The notes: generated by a model not told the origin, from the sequence alone. A DNA stretch of 64,000 bases from Sulfuriferula sp. AH1 (GCF_002162035.1 NZ_CP021138.1:1860001-1924000); one strand, 5' to 3'. Positions 48,140 to 57,949 are shown, counted from the first letter of the stretch. Translations and numbers: made by a program.

Positions 48140-49200
48140 AATTTGAGTGGTTTCACGTATCCGGTCAGTTCCAGGTAGCCGCGCCCTGCGGCTTTGCCGT
48201 CACGGCTCAGGCTCACCGCACCTTCCCAATACACCGCGCCGGTGGACTGGCGCGAATCGAGTTCCTGATCGTCCTGCAGCGGCGTCAGTTGCCATACGCT
48301 CGTCCCGGTCTGCACCTGCATCGCGACCGGATAATTCGCGCCGGTGCGCGGAGAGCGCCAAACCCGCTGCGGCATGAAGCTCACCTCGCTGTTACCGAAC
48401 TGCGTCATCCTGCCGCCGGCATCGCGCAGCGTCGCATGCGCCCACAGCGGCTTGCCGGATTTGTCGCGTATGCGGAACGCCATTAGCGCGCCGCCGTCAT
48501 CCAGATTGGCGCCCACCCAGTCCCAGCCGACCGCATGCTGATCCAGCACGCTGGTCGACCATTCGTGGTCCAGCCAGGCGCTGCCGGTGACGTTCACGGT
48601 TTTGCCGTTACGCTCGACGCTGCCGCTGACGAGCAGATGCGGCTCGCTGTAATAATAGCTGGCTTGTCCCGGGCTGGCACCCTTGCGCGAATAGCCGTGC
48701 TCGCCTTGCAGCATCGGCGGCTGCGATGGGGAAAGCTGCAGCTGCAAGCGATAGTCTCGTGCAGCGACCGTCACTTGGTACTGGCCGCCGCTGGCGCGCA
48801 GCAGCCGCCAGTCATCCAGCTTGACATCGGTGTTCCCCGTCCCGGCATACGCCAGGCCGAAGCCCTGGCGCGCGCTTTTCTGATCGTGCAGCAACCTGCC
48901 CAGCGCCGGGTCGGACAGCGCGCTATGCGCGATGATGAGCTGTCTGGCGGCGAACTCGCTGGGGTTGGCGTCATCGATACCGGTAGCGATGCGGAAGAAC
49001 GTGATCTGGAATCCCAGCGGCTTTTTATCCGGCGTCTGCAGCCAGCCGGTCGCATACCACCATTCCGTGCGGAAACCCGGATGCGCTCCGTAAGCCGCCG
49101 GGAAGCTGACGGCATGGCCGGAGGTCACCTGCGCAAATTGCGGCGGTGCAGCTGCAGCCCATGACGCCAGCAACAGAAATAACAGATTCAGATAACGCAT
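48136..49200 (-). CDS. AttH/CrtC lipocalin-like exported protein
   Basis: A 354-residue protein with a signal peptide ('MRYLNLLFLLLASWAAAA'). The mature part matches the AttH/CrtC group (lipocalin-like, carotenoid 1,2-hydratase-related): 'HPGFRTEWWYATGWLQT', 'QITFFRIATG', 'RRYYYSEP'-type block ('ASYYYSEPHLLVSG') and 'GSAWLDHEWSTSVLDQHAVG'. Members in attEFGH-like loci sit beside LolCDE-type ABC transporters, as here. The function is unknown, and hydratase activity should not be assumed. The start at ATG 49200 overlaps the permease stop (ATGA); the longer open frame upstream lies within the permease gene and is not coding. Its stop overlaps the exporter start. Confidence 0.9.
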   Translation of the reverse strand: MRYLNLLFLLLASWAAAAPPQFAQVTSGHAVSFPAAYGAHPGFRTEWWYATGWLQTPDKKPLGFQITFFRIATGIDDANPSEFAARQLIIAHSALSDPALGRLLHDQKSARQGFGLAYAGTGNTDVKLDDWRLLRASGGQYQVTVAARDYRLQLQLSPSQPPMLQGEHGYSRKGASPGQASYYYSEPHLLVSGSVERNGKTVNVTGSAWLDHEWSTSVLDQHAVGWDWVGANLDDGGALMAFRIRDKSGKPLWAHATLRDAGGRMTQFGNSEVSFMPQRVWRSPRTGANYPVAMQVQTGTSVWQLTPLQDDQELDSRQSTGAVYWEGAVSLSRDGKAAGRGYLELTGYVKPLKL

Positions 49201-51716
49201 CACCAGTCCTCGCTCACTGCACGAATCGCGCTGCCCGACAGCGCGTAACGCCCCGCTGCCAGCGCGGTCACGATGGCCGACACCAGCAGCAAGGCCGCCA
49301 CCGAACTCAGCAATCCCCACGGCAGATGCAGCTGCATGCGCCAGTGGAACGACTGCGGATTGACCACAAACACGAGGATGAGGCTGATCGCAAAGCCCAG
49401 CGCAAAGCCGACCGCAACGCCGATGCCGGTCAGCAGACCACCTTCCGCGGCGAGGATGCCGATTATCTGCCTGCGGGTCACGCCTATATGCCGCAGCATG
49501 CCGAATTCCTTTGCGCGTGCCAGCGTCTGTGCCGAAAAGGTCGCCGCCACCCCAAACAGGCCGATAACGATCGCCACCACTTCCAGCAGGTAGGTCACCG
49601 CAAAGCTGCGGTCGAAAATCTTCAGGCTGACAGCGCGGATCTCGCCGGGTTCGGCGAATTCCAGCAGCGCGCCGAACGGCAGGTGTTTCAGGGTAGCGAT
49701 CACCCGTGCCGGCGTGACGCCCGGTTGCAGCCACAGCCCGACGTCATTGGCATCCATGTCGCCGGTCAGCGCCCGATAATCCGTCAGCCGCATCTGGATC
49801 GCACCGAATTGGCGGCCGTAGTCGCGCCATACGCCGGCCACCACCGCATCCTGCATGCGCCCATTGAGCGGCAAGCGCACATGCTGACCCAGCGTATAGC
49901 CATACAGATCCACCATCGGTTCCGACACCCAGACCGGCATCCCCTGCGGCACGAGAGTCGGCCCGATGATCGGCAGGATTTTACCGGGGTCACGGACATC
50001 AATGGTACGCGCAATCAGCATCACGTCCGGCCGATCCGCCGCGAGCGTCAACGGCGTCTGGCGCAGAAAATCGGCGCGGGCGATGCCGGGCGCATTCGCG
50101 ATCGTCATTTGCGCCTGCGGAGAAAGTGCGCCGGTGTCGCCATTTTGTGCCGAACGCACATATACGTCCGCCGCCAGCAGGCGCGACAGCCAGTCATCCA
50201 CCGACACCCTGAAACTGGCGACCATGATCGCCATCGCCACCATCAGACTGAAGCTGGTCAGCACACCGCCCAGCGCAATGGACGCCTGATTCGGCGCATT
50301 GGTCAGTCGCGCCAATGTCAGGCTGGCGACGGCACCGCGCAGGTGCAGGCTGCTCACCAGCCGGAAAAAACCGCCGGTCAGCCGCGGCATCAGCACAATG
50401 GTGCCGATCAGCAAAAACGCGACGGCAATATAGCCGAATACCGGTAAACCGCGTACCGGCGGCAGCTGCGTCAACAATGCGCCAACTACCAGCATGGCCA
50501 ACGCCGGCCACGGATTAGCCAATCGCGTCAGCGCGCCCTCTTCGCTGCCGGATTTGAGCGCCGCTGCCGGATGGGCACGCGCTGCTTCCCAGGCGGGCGT
50601 GACCGAACCCAGCAAAGCCACGATGACACCGAGCGAAAACAGCCCGGCTGCCGCTGCCGGCATAAAATGCACGACAGGATCAATCCCGGCAAAATAGCCG
50701 CCGCCCAGATCCCCGCCGAAGAAGTGCAGCGCCGCGGCGGCCATCGCGTAGCCCAACGCAATGCCGCCGACAGACCCCAGCATGCCGAACACCGTCCCTT
50801 CCAGCAGCACCTGGCGCATGAGCTGGGCACGGGTCAGCCCCATCACCCGCAGCAGCGCGAACTGGCTGCGCCGACGCATCACCGACAATGCCTGCGTGGA
50901 GAACACCAGAAACGCGCCGGTAAACAGCGCCACCATCGCCAGCACATTCAGATTGACCCGATAGGCGCGCGACATGTCGGCTGCCCGCGTCGTCTGCTCT
51001 CCGCTCTGCGTCACCAGCAGGCGGCCCTGCAGTTCACGCTGCAACGCCGCCTTGAATACGGCGCGGTTGACGCCCGCAGTCAGCTTCAGATCGATACGCG
51101 AAAGCTGGTCGACACGATGGAAGCGCCACTGCGCGGCAGCGATATCCATCACCGCGATGCGCTGGCCGGCGCGTGCATGCACCAGGCCGCCGGCGACACG
51201 CAATGCGATGATATGCGTCCCGGAACGCAGTTTCAGCTGATCGCCCTGATGCACCTGCAACCAGCTCATCGCCGCTGGCGACAGGAAAATCGCATCGTCC
51301 GACAACGTGTCGAAGGTCTTGTCCTCATCCGGGATGCCGATCAGATCGGGTGCGATCGCACCGGCGCGAAACATGTCGATGCCGAGGATTTTCAAGGGCT
51401 GCTTTTTGCCCGGCACGACCGCATCCAGCTCCAGCACCGGGCTGGCGACCGCCACCCCGTCATGCTGTGCCAGCCACGGATAGATACGCTGGTCGAAACC
51501 GGCTTGCGCACCACGCACCTCCAGATCGGATTGCCCCGACAGGCTCTTTACCGCCGCCGAAAACTCGTCCAGCGCCGCCGCATTGATCAGCTGGATCGCA
51601 AACCCCATGCCCACGCCGAGCGCAATCGCCGTGATGGCTACCAGCGCACGCAGCGGATAGGCGCGCCATTCGCCCCATACCAACCAGCGCGTAAGCAGAG
51701 CGGTACGCACGTTCAT
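49200..51716 (-). CDS. ABC transporter permease, LolC/E-like (FtsX fold), duplicated
   Basis: An 838-residue inner-membrane protein with two FtsX-type modules. Each has an N-terminal membrane helix, a large periplasmic domain and a block of helices: 'ALVAITAIALGVGMGFAIQL' starts the first, 'ALSVMRRRSQFALLRVMGLT' is the conserved coupling region, and 'TLARAKEFGMLRHIGVTRRQ' is its counterpart in the second. The family moves lipoproteins or lipid-like molecules outward using mechanotransmission. With the LolD-like ATPase upstream (TGATG overlap at 51714-51718) and the lipocalin-like protein downstream (ATGA), it forms a coupled unit resembling attEFGH loci. The cargo is unknown. Confidence 0.92.
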   Translation of the reverse strand: MNVRTALLTRWLVWGEWRAYPLRALVAITAIALGVGMGFAIQLINAAALDEFSAAVKSLSGQSDLEVRGAQAGFDQRIYPWLAQHDGVAVASPVLELDAVVPGKKQPLKILGIDMFRAGAIAPDLIGIPDEDKTFDTLSDDAIFLSPAAMSWLQVHQGDQLKLRSGTHIIALRVAGGLVHARAGQRIAVMDIAAAQWRFHRVDQLSRIDLKLTAGVNRAVFKAALQRELQGRLLVTQSGEQTTRAADMSRAYRVNLNVLAMVALFTGAFLVFSTQALSVMRRRSQFALLRVMGLTRAQLMRQVLLEGTVFGMLGSVGGIALGYAMAAAALHFFGGDLGGGYFAGIDPVVHFMPAAAAGLFSLGVIVALLGSVTPAWEAARAHPAAALKSGSEEGALTRLANPWPALAMLVVGALLTQLPPVRGLPVFGYIAVAFLLIGTIVLMPRLTGGFFRLVSSLHLRGAVASLTLARLTNAPNQASIALGGVLTSFSLMVAMAIMVASFRVSVDDWLSRLLAADVYVRSAQNGDTGALSPQAQMTIANAPGIARADFLRQTPLTLAADRPDVMLIARTIDVRDPGKILPIIGPTLVPQGMPVWVSEPMVDLYGYTLGQHVRLPLNGRMQDAVVAGVWRDYGRQFGAIQMRLTDYRALTGDMDANDVGLWLQPGVTPARVIATLKHLPFGALLEFAEPGEIRAVSLKIFDRSFAVTYLLEVVAIVIGLFGVAATFSAQTLARAKEFGMLRHIGVTRRQIIGILAAEGGLLTGIGVAVGFALGFAISLILVFVVNPQSFHWRMQLHLPWGLLSSVAALLLVSAIVTALAAGRYALSGSAIRAVSEDW

Positions 51717-52366
51717 CAGGCGGGATGCAGGCCGTCGTTGGTCAGAATCAGCACGCGATCCGCGGTGGCCGCTGCCGCGGGGGAGTGGGTGACGATCATG
51801 GCGGAAGCGCCATTGGCCTTGATTTCGTCACGCAACAGCATCAGTATGCCGTGCGCCGTATCCGGATCGAGATTACCAGTGGGTTCGTCGGCCAATACCA
51901 GCCTGGGACGGTGCACCAGCGCGCGGGCAATGGCAACACGCTGCAGCTCGCCACCCGAGAGCTGACGCGGGAAATCGTCGCCTCGCCCTTGCAAGCCGAC
52001 CGCATCGAGCATGGTCCGGACACGCTGCGTATCCATGCCATTCAGCAGCAAGGGCAACCCAATATTTTGCAGCACGCTCAAATGCGGCAGCACATGAAAC
52101 GCCTGAAAGATGAAACCGAGCCGGGCGCGCCGCAGCAGGGTCGCCGCATTATCATCCAGGCCGGCCAGGGATACGCCGTCGATCACGATCTCGCCCGCAT
52201 CCGGGCTATCCAGCCCGGCGATCAGATTGAGCAAGGTGGACTTGCCCACGCCGGAGTCGCCCATGATGGCGACATATTCGCCTTCGCCCAGCGTGTAAGA
52301 CAAGTCGGTCAGCACACGCCGCCTGTTCGCGTAAGACTTGGCAATATGGTGCAGCTCCAGCATCAT
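51716..52366 (-). CDS. ABC transporter ATP-binding protein, LolD-like
   Basis: A 216-residue ATPase. Walker A is 'IMGDSGVGKSTLLNLIAGLD', the Q-loop is 'LGFIFQAFHVLPHLSVLQNI', the signature is 'LSGGELQRVAIARALVHRP' and Walker B is 'LVLADEPTGNLD', followed by 'MIVTHSPAAAATADRVLIL'. The 'FQAFHVLPHLSVLQN' block is typical of the MacB/LolD group. It is the first gene of the four-gene operon and overlaps the permease start. It should drive the FtsX-type permease at 49200-51716. Confidence 0.94.
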   Translation of the reverse strand: MMLELHHIAKSYANRRRVLTDLSYTLGEGEYVAIMGDSGVGKSTLLNLIAGLDSPDAGEIVIDGVSLAGLDDNAATLLRRARLGFIFQAFHVLPHLSVLQNIGLPLLLNGMDTQRVRTMLDAVGLQGRGDDFPRQLSGGELQRVAIARALVHRPRLVLADEPTGNLDPDTAHGILMLLRDEIKANGASAMIVTHSPAAAATADRVLILTNDGLHPA

Positions 52367-52577
52367 GACTCCGCTTGAGATGTGTTGGCGTTATCCTATC
52401 ATTAATACCTGCCTGCCTATATCACCACTTGTTTATATGCGAAATACGGTTCGTCATGTCGCACCCGACATTCATGGCAACATGACACGAAATCCGGCTG
52501 TTGCCGATCTTCGGACTCTTCTGCGCTGATGGTGCTTGCCAGCCGGTATCGGGCATCATCCCGTACGCCATTCCCAT

Positions 52578-53084
52578 TCATTTGACGTCATCGTATTCCT
52601 TGATGGAAGCCTCGACGACGCCGCGGGCGAGCGCGGATTCATTCTCGCTGTGCGTTTCGACCACCAGCACGATCTGACCGTTATCGAGCGCATCACGGAC
52701 CATATCGGTAAATGGCCGTTCGGTATTGGCGGCCCCGATCGCAGCCCCCAGCATGCCGCCGACCCCGGCACCCCATCCCAGCATGAACAGTGGCGCCACT
52801 AGCGGGCTGGCGATGAACAGACTGACATTCGCCGCTACCAGCGCCAGCTCGCCCAATGCGCCGAGGCCGGTGCCGATCACGGTACCGACTGCACCGTCGA
52901 CCAGCACATCCTTCAGCACCAGCTTGCTGCCCGCATGCGGTGTCGTAGTCAGTGCCGGCGGCTCGTTTTCATAAATCTGCATCTGGCTGGGCGAAAACCC
53001 TTCCTGCACGAGCCGGGCAAGCGCGCTTTCGGCGTCACTGCGGCGGACATAAAACCCTAATACATGGTGACGGTATGCTTGCAT
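52578..53084 (-). CDS. Glycine-rich hydrophobic protein, stress-protein-like (DUF1269/YflT-like)
   Basis: A 168-residue protein. The N-terminal 'HHVLGFYVRRSDAESALARL' and 'GFSPSQMQIYENE' recall the alpha-beta domain of general stress proteins such as YflT/17M. A glycine-rich hydrophobic segment follows ('GAVGTVIGTGLGALGELALV', 'LGWGAGVGGMLGAAIGAAN'), which looks like a glycine zipper or membrane hairpin. A second alpha-beta part follows ('DNGQIVLVVETHSENESALA'). The function is unknown; stress-linked membrane association is only an inference. AAGGAG precedes the ATG. No operon partner. Confidence 0.7.
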   Translation of the reverse strand: MQAYRHHVLGFYVRRSDAESALARLVQEGFSPSQMQIYENEPPALTTTPHAGSKLVLKDVLVDGAVGTVIGTGLGALGELALVAANVSLFIASPLVAPLFMLGWGAGVGGMLGAAIGAANTERPFTDMVRDALDNGQIVLVVETHSENESALARGVVEASIKEYDDVK

Positions 53085-53360
53085 GTTATTTCTCCTTGAA
53101 TTGACCCGTGCATGACGGATCTTGTCGAACGAGAGAAGATGGCCAGGCTAATGCTCATTCGCTCCTGGAAATCGGCCTGACACGAGATGTCCATAGCATG
53201 GCGATCTTTCAGGGAAATGTATGTTCGGCAGCACACCGAAGCATGCTATCGTTACCGGTGCGGCGATAAAGTATCCGCCCGGCTATGCATCAAAGCGTAA
53301 TCAATAAACCTTAAACTCTTGCTTTCCGCATCGGTCTACATTCGTTTGGGAGATTAGTGC

Positions 53361-54296
53361 ATGAAACAATCATGGAAAGACAGTATCTATCTGCAACGCG
53401 AAGATCTGGCGCACATGGTGAAAGACCCGCTGGCGCACCTGGCTGAACAGTGTCCCGCCGCATGGGGAGACCGGGAGCAACTCGATGCGGTGCTCACGCA
53501 GGGCTTCACCGGCATTCCTTACTGTACCTCGCTGTACTGCCTGACCACCGACGGCATCCAGATTTGCGACAATGTCTGCGCCCAGGGGCTGGCCCCTGAG
53601 CATTTCGGGCGTGACCGCTCGCAGCGCCCTTACATGAAAGAAACCGTACCGGCGTGGGGTTTCCTGCTCTCTGATGCCTACATCAGCCTGCGAGGACGGC
53701 GCCCGTCCCTCACCGCGCTGCAGATCGTTCGTGCCGACGGCAACGCGATAGGCTATCTCGGCGCCGACTTCGACTTGCGCGGCCTGCCGGTAACCTCGGC
53801 GCTCTACGAAGAACCCGGCTATTGGCGGCAGATAAAGGGCGACCCGGCGATCCGCGGCACGGTATTTCTGCAACAACGGACAGACAGCCCCATGGACGGC
53901 AATCTGGAACAGGCGCTGTCCATTCTGGAAGAACTGCTGACACAACGCGGCATATTCCAATGCCAGATACACTTCTCCAGCAGTCAGGCCACCATCTGGA
54001 CCATGGACGACCCGTTCCGCTATCGCATTCTGGACCATGAGGCCTTGAGCGACCCCGATATCTGCCTGATATTCCCATCCCATCCTTATCCGCACGACGC
54101 GCTGATCCTGCAGCACAGCATCGCCCACATTCTCGACACCATGCGCTCATTGCGCTTCGCCGACCCTACCATTTACCTGCGCACCGCATCCATCAATGTC
54201 TTCAATGGCATGATCAGCGTGACCTTCTCCTGCGATGGATCGCATTACATGCCCTACGACGAATTCCTGCTGAAGAGCACGTCATTCTGGTTTTGA
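53361..54296 (+). CDS. Soluble PDC/Cache-like sensor-domain protein
   Basis: A 311-residue protein without a signal peptide or membrane helix. Its first half reads like a PDC/Cache ligand-binding domain: 'TSLYCLTTDGIQICDNV', 'HFGRDRSQRPYMKETVP', 'LLSDAYISLRGRRPSLTALQ' and 'VRADGNAIGYLGADFDLRGL'. Such domains usually lie outside the cell in chemoreceptors and kinases, so a cytoplasmic free-standing form is unusual. The second half has no recognised output domain and contains 'FRYRILDHEALSDPDICLIF'. GGGAG precedes the ATG. It is a single gene; ligand and role are unknown. Confidence 0.75.
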   Translation: MKQSWKDSIYLQREDLAHMVKDPLAHLAEQCPAAWGDREQLDAVLTQGFTGIPYCTSLYCLTTDGIQICDNVCAQGLAPEHFGRDRSQRPYMKETVPAWGFLLSDAYISLRGRRPSLTALQIVRADGNAIGYLGADFDLRGLPVTSALYEEPGYWRQIKGDPAIRGTVFLQQRTDSPMDGNLEQALSILEELLTQRGIFQCQIHFSSSQATIWTMDDPFRYRILDHEALSDPDICLIFPSHPYPHDALILQHSIAHILDTMRSLRFADPTIYLRTASINVFNGMISVTFSCDGSHYMPYDEFLLKSTSFWF

Positions 54297-54390
54297 ATGA
54301 GGGTACTGGCGGCTGACAACCCGCCGGGGCTTGTTATCTGCTATATTCCCGGCTAATTTGGCTGATCTGCCCTGACCTTCCGCAGGCCTT

Positions 54391-55347
54391 ATGCGAATCA
54401 AGAACCGCAAGTTACCCGCTGACGCAGCACCTGCACACAGACTCCATCCGCGCAATCGCCATCAGGGCCGCTACGATTTCGAACGCCTGATGCAGGCCGA
54501 TGCGCGGCTCGGCGATTTCGTCAGCGTCAATGCGCACGGCGAACGCAGCATCGATTTCGCCGATCCGGCAGCGGTCAAGGCATTGAATCGCGCGCTGCTG
54601 CAGGATAACTACGGCATCCGCGGCTGGGATATCCAGCCGCAGAACCTGTGCCCGCCGGTACCAGGACGCGCCGATTACGTGCATTACCTGGCTGACCTGC
54701 TCGCTGCCGATAACCGCGGCAGCATCCCCGAGAGCATACAGGCGCTGGATATCGGCACCGGCGCAAGCTGCATTTATCCGTTGATCGGGCACAGCGAATA
54801 CAGGTGGGACTTTGCCGGTACCGACATCAATGCGGCATCGCTGACCAATGCGCAAGCCATTCTGGATGCCAACCCGGCGCTGGCGCAGCACATCACGCTG
54901 CGCTTGCAGCCAGCCGCCGGCAGGATTTTCGCCGGTATGATACGCGACAACGAATGGTTCGACCTGACGCTGTGCAATCCCCCATTCCATGCCTCGGAGG
55001 CCGAAGCCAGCGCCGGCACGCAACGCAAATGGCGCAATCTGGGCAAGCAGGATACCGGTCTGAATTTCGGCGGCGAGAGTGCGGAGTTGTGGTGCGCAGG
55101 CGGCGAACAGGCCTTCATCCGCCGCATGATAGACGAAAGCACGCAGATGCCCACGCACTGCTACTGGTTTACCACGCTGGTGTCGAAATCAGCCAGCCTG
55201 CCCGGCATCTACGCCGCATTGCAGCAAGCCGGCGTCCAGCAACACAAGACCATCGCGATGAGCCAGGGACAAAAGCAAAGCCGCCTGGTGGCCTGGACTT
55301 TTCTCAATCCGGCACAGCAGACGGCCTGGCGCAAACTGCGCTGGTAA
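54391..55347 (+). CDS. rlmF: 23S rRNA (adenine(1618)-N(6))-methyltransferase
   Basis: RlmF methylates A1618 in 23S rRNA using S-adenosylmethionine. The 318-residue protein has '[20 protein letters not shown]' near the N-terminus, '[20 protein letters not shown]', the SAM-binding '[17 protein letters not shown]', and the catalytic tetrad region '[20 protein letters not shown]'. '[20 protein letters not shown]' near residue 225 is diagnostic of RlmF. The length fits (E. coli 308). It is a single gene with a weak ribosome-binding site. Confidence 0.96.
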   Translation: MRIKNRKLPADAAPAHRLHPRNRHQGRYDFERLMQADARLGDFVSVNAHGERSIDFADPAAVKALNRALLQDNYGIRGWDIQPQNLCPPVPGRADYVHYLADLLAADNRGSIPESIQALDIGTGASCIYPLIGHSEYRWDFAGTDINAASLTNAQAILDANPALAQHITLRLQPAAGRIFAGMIRDNEWFDLTLCNPPFHASEAEASAGTQRKWRNLGKQDTGLNFGGESAELWCAGGEQAFIRRMIDESTQMPTHCYWFTTLVSKSASLPGIYAALQQAGVQQHKTIAMSQGQKQSRLVAWTFLNPAQQTAWRKLRW

Positions 55348-55408
55348 ACTCAGTTGCGTTGCGGCGTTTCGCTCAGCCGTTGTCGCGCAGCTGCGGTTTA
55401 TTGAACTG

Positions 55409-56722
55409 TCAAGGTATCGTTTTCTGCTTGCTGCGCCGCCAGAAGCGCCCCATCATTGGTTTGACGCTCAAGCCATGCAGCAGGATGGACAGCGCCACCA
55501 CGATCAGCGTCAGCTGTATCAGTTGCAGCGCCAGCGTTTCCGGCAGACCGCGCTGTATCGCGTACATCAGGTAATAGAGCGAACCGATGCCGCGCACCCC
55601 GAACCATGCCGTCATACCGCGTATCCGCCACGGCGTACGGGTTCCCAGCAGACTGACGACGACGCTGACCGGACGCGCAATAAAGAACACGAACAACGCC
55701 AGCCCGACCGCTGCCCAGCTCCATGAGTTGATGAAGAGCGTACCGCCGATCAGCAGGATCAGCAGCACTTCCGACAATCGTTCCAGATGCTCATTGAATA
55801 TCAGCGAACCCTCGCTGACCTTGGCCGGCAATTCGCTATCCGGGTACAGGCTTGCGTAGCTGGGCGCAGTGCCTTCGTAGGCATGGCCGATAGCGGAACG
55901 AGCCGCTTCTGCCAGCTTCAGCTCGGTCTGGCGCAAGGTGACGGCAGCGAAGAAAACCGCCAGAAACCCGCCGACATGCAGCGATACTGCCAGCCCATAC
56001 ACCACCCCGATCAGCCCAAGACCGAGAAAATCGTCCATCAGTTCGTGTTTGAAGGGCGTACGGCGCAGTTTCCACCCCAGCTTGGCCAAGGCCAGGCCTG
56101 CGACTACGCCGAGGGCAATGCCGCCCACCGCAACCCAGACGACATCCACCAGCAACCAGTTCAGCCCGGTATTATGGAACCCCTCCAACCCCAGCAGACC
56201 CATTCCCAGCACCACGAAAGGGAAAGCGCCGCCGTCGTTCATGCCCGCCTCGGAGGTCAAGGTAAAACGCAGCTGGTCTCGATCGCTGGCATGCCGTATC
56301 TGCACGTCGGTCGCCAGCACCGGATCGGTGGGGGAAAGGATCGCACCCAGCAACACGCCTGCGCCCAATGGCATACCCAGCACATAGTAGGCAAAGGCCG
56401 CGATCATCGCGACGGTCACCGCCATGGAAACCGTCGCCAGCAGCAGCGGTGCACGCCAGCGCGCAAAACTGAACGGCAGCGGCATTTTGACGCCGGCGGA
56501 AAACAGCGAAATCAATACCGCGACTTCGGTCAGCACTTCCAGCAAAGCCGCTTCCTTGAGCGGGTTGAAGTGAAACAGATTGAGCATGGTCGGCCCGACC
56601 AGCAACCCCACCGCCAGATAAATGATGGCAGAAGTAACCGGCAGGCGTTTAAGGACGGAGGACGTGAGCCCCATCACCAGCAGCAATCCACCTACCAATA
56701 CGAACCAGAAGGCGTTAGCCAT
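55409..56722 (-). CDS. CPA1-type cation:proton antiporter
   Basis: A 437-residue membrane protein with about twelve hydrophobic segments. It shows 'LGAILSPTDPVLATDVQIRH', the conserved motif of the NhaP/NHE group, and 'EAGMNDGGAFPFVVLGMGLL', holding the paired Asn-Asp of the ion site. 'RGIGSLYYLMYAI' near residue 380 carries a further conserved region. It likely exchanges Na+ or K+ for protons; the ion is not set by sequence. It is convergent with rlmF and has no partner gene. Confidence 0.9.
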   Translation of the reverse strand: MANAFWFVLVGGLLLVMGLTSSVLKRLPVTSAIIYLAVGLLVGPTMLNLFHFNPLKEAALLEVLTEVAVLISLFSAGVKMPLPFSFARWRAPLLLATVSMAVTVAMIAAFAYYVLGMPLGAGVLLGAILSPTDPVLATDVQIRHASDRDQLRFTLTSEAGMNDGGAFPFVVLGMGLLGLEGFHNTGLNWLLVDVVWVAVGGIALGVVAGLALAKLGWKLRRTPFKHELMDDFLGLGLIGVVYGLAVSLHVGGFLAVFFAAVTLRQTELKLAEAARSAIGHAYEGTAPSYASLYPDSELPAKVSEGSLIFNEHLERLSEVLLILLIGGTLFINSWSWAAVGLALFVFFIARPVSVVVSLLGTRTPWRIRGMTAWFGVRGIGSLYYLMYAIQRGLPETLALQLIQLTLIVVALSILLHGLSVKPMMGRFWRRSKQKTIP

Positions 56723-57082
56723 CGATGGAATTCAGCAACAGGAAAAACAGCATAATCGAGGACACAAGCGGTTAGAAACGAGGATGCTCATCTTACCCCA
56801 ACCCCCTGATGCGTAAAAGCGCAAACACGGCGCCGTAACCTGCTAGTAACAGATTGTTACATGCATAAGGAAAATAGAAACAATTATGAAACCACCCGGT
56901 TCAGATGAGCGAATACACGATTGAATCGGCTCCATTATTTTCAAATAGCTATCGACGGAATAAAGATAAATCGTCAGAATATCGTTACGAGACAATCGCT
57001 CGGCAAAGGGATAAAAAAAACGTGGCCGCGAAGCGGTCGGACACCCAGCCTGATTATGCTTATTCCCTACTAAATATCCAGC
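56723..57082. other. Intergenic region without recognised gene
   Basis: These 360 bases separate the divergent antiporter and hydrolase genes. The middle is AT-rich (around 56870-57000) and should hold promoters for both directions. One open frame runs from 56905 into the hydrolase gene in another phase, with no protein-like features. No hairpin or operator was found. Confidence 0.5.
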
Positions 57083-57949
57083 ATGATGAATTTACTAACG
57101 ATTCTGGCAAGTTTCGGGTTAGTCATTGTGGCATTTCACGCCCTGATTCACTGGAGCCTGCGTGCGCCCAGAGTGGTGGAGCAATCCACGCCGGAAGCGA
57201 TGGGATTGGCATATTCAGAAACGCAAATTTTAACCACCAACGACAAACAGCTTTACGCCTGGTTTATTCCGGCGCCAGGGCCGGAACTCGCACCAGCACT
57301 GGTTGTATTGCATGGATGGGGAGGCAATGCAGAGACGATGCTTCCCCTTGCCGCACCACTGCACCGTGCCGGCTACGCACTGCTGTTCTTCGATGCCCGC
57401 AGCCATGGCCGTAGCGACATAGACACCTTCTCGTCCATGCCCCGCTTCGCCGAGGATCTCGACCATGCATTAAACCAGCTTAAATTGCTGCCGGGAGTGG
57501 ATGCTAAACGGATAGGCGTGGTCGGTCATTCCGTAGGGGCAGCCGCAGCCCTGCTTGCCGCTTCGCGCCGGGATGATCTGGCGGCCGTGGTCAGCATTGC
57601 CGCTTTTACACACCCTGAGACTGTCATGCGCCGCCTGCTTGCAGCCTGGCACGTGCCATACATCCCTATCGGCTGGTATATCCTGCATTACGTTCAGCAC
57701 GTGATCGGCTACAAATTCGACGACATCGCACCACTCAACACCATCGGGCGCATCCACTGTCCAGTCTTGCTGATTCATGGCACCGAGGATACGACTGTCC
57801 CCGTGTCAGAAGCACAAGCGTTATATAGCAGGCGTTACAGCGAGGCGGACAAATTGCTTTTGGTGTCAGGCAGCCATGACAGTTACGAAGATTTGGATCA
57901 ACAGATTGGTGACATGATCGATTTTCTCAACGATGCCATGAATGTTTAA
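57083..57949 (+). CDS. Membrane-anchored alpha/beta hydrolase
   Basis: A 288-residue alpha/beta hydrolase of the serine-aminopeptidase S33-like group. Residues 3-22 are hydrophobic ('LLTILASFGLVIVAFHALIH') and probably act as an anchor. The oxyanion region is 'LVVLHGWGGNAETMLP', the nucleophile Ser is in 'GVVGHSVGAAAALLA', the acid in 'IHGTEDTTVPVSEA' and the His in 'VSGSHDSYED'. The substrate could be an ester or acyl-peptide but is unknown. The start follows ATGATG with no clear Shine-Dalgarno. It is convergent with yjdM. Confidence 0.88.
   Translation: MMNLLTILASFGLVIVAFHALIHWSLRAPRVVEQSTPEAMGLAYSETQILTTNDKQLYAWFIPAPGPELAPALVVLHGWGGNAETMLPLAAPLHRAGYALLFFDARSHGRSDIDTFSSMPRFAEDLDHALNQLKLLPGVDAKRIGVVGHSVGAAAALLAASRRDDLAAVVSIAAFTHPETVMRRLLAAWHVPYIPIGWYILHYVQHVIGYKFDDIAPLNTIGRIHCPVLLIHGTEDTTVPVSEAQALYSRRYSEADKLLLVSGSHDSYEDLDQQIGDMIDFLNDAMNV

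Noticed and set aside
46352-48178. A 608-residue open frame opposite the ABC exporter gene
   Set aside because: It is the antisense of a clear exporter with complete ATPase motifs; its own composition is rich in His, Arg and Gln as expected for an antisense frame.
49201-49734. N-terminal extension of the AttH-like gene to 49734
   Set aside because: The extra stretch lies out of frame inside the permease gene, is Arg/Gly-rich, and removes the signal peptide at the real start 49200.
49146-51965. Long plus-strand frames of 433 and 464 residues opposite the permease gene
   Set aside because: The minus-strand permease has clear FtsX-type motifs and operon overlaps; the plus-strand frames show no family features.
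56905-57414. A 169-residue plus-strand frame before and across the hydrolase start
   Set aside because: It overlaps the hydrolase in another phase and has an unnatural composition; the hydrolase has a full catalytic triad.
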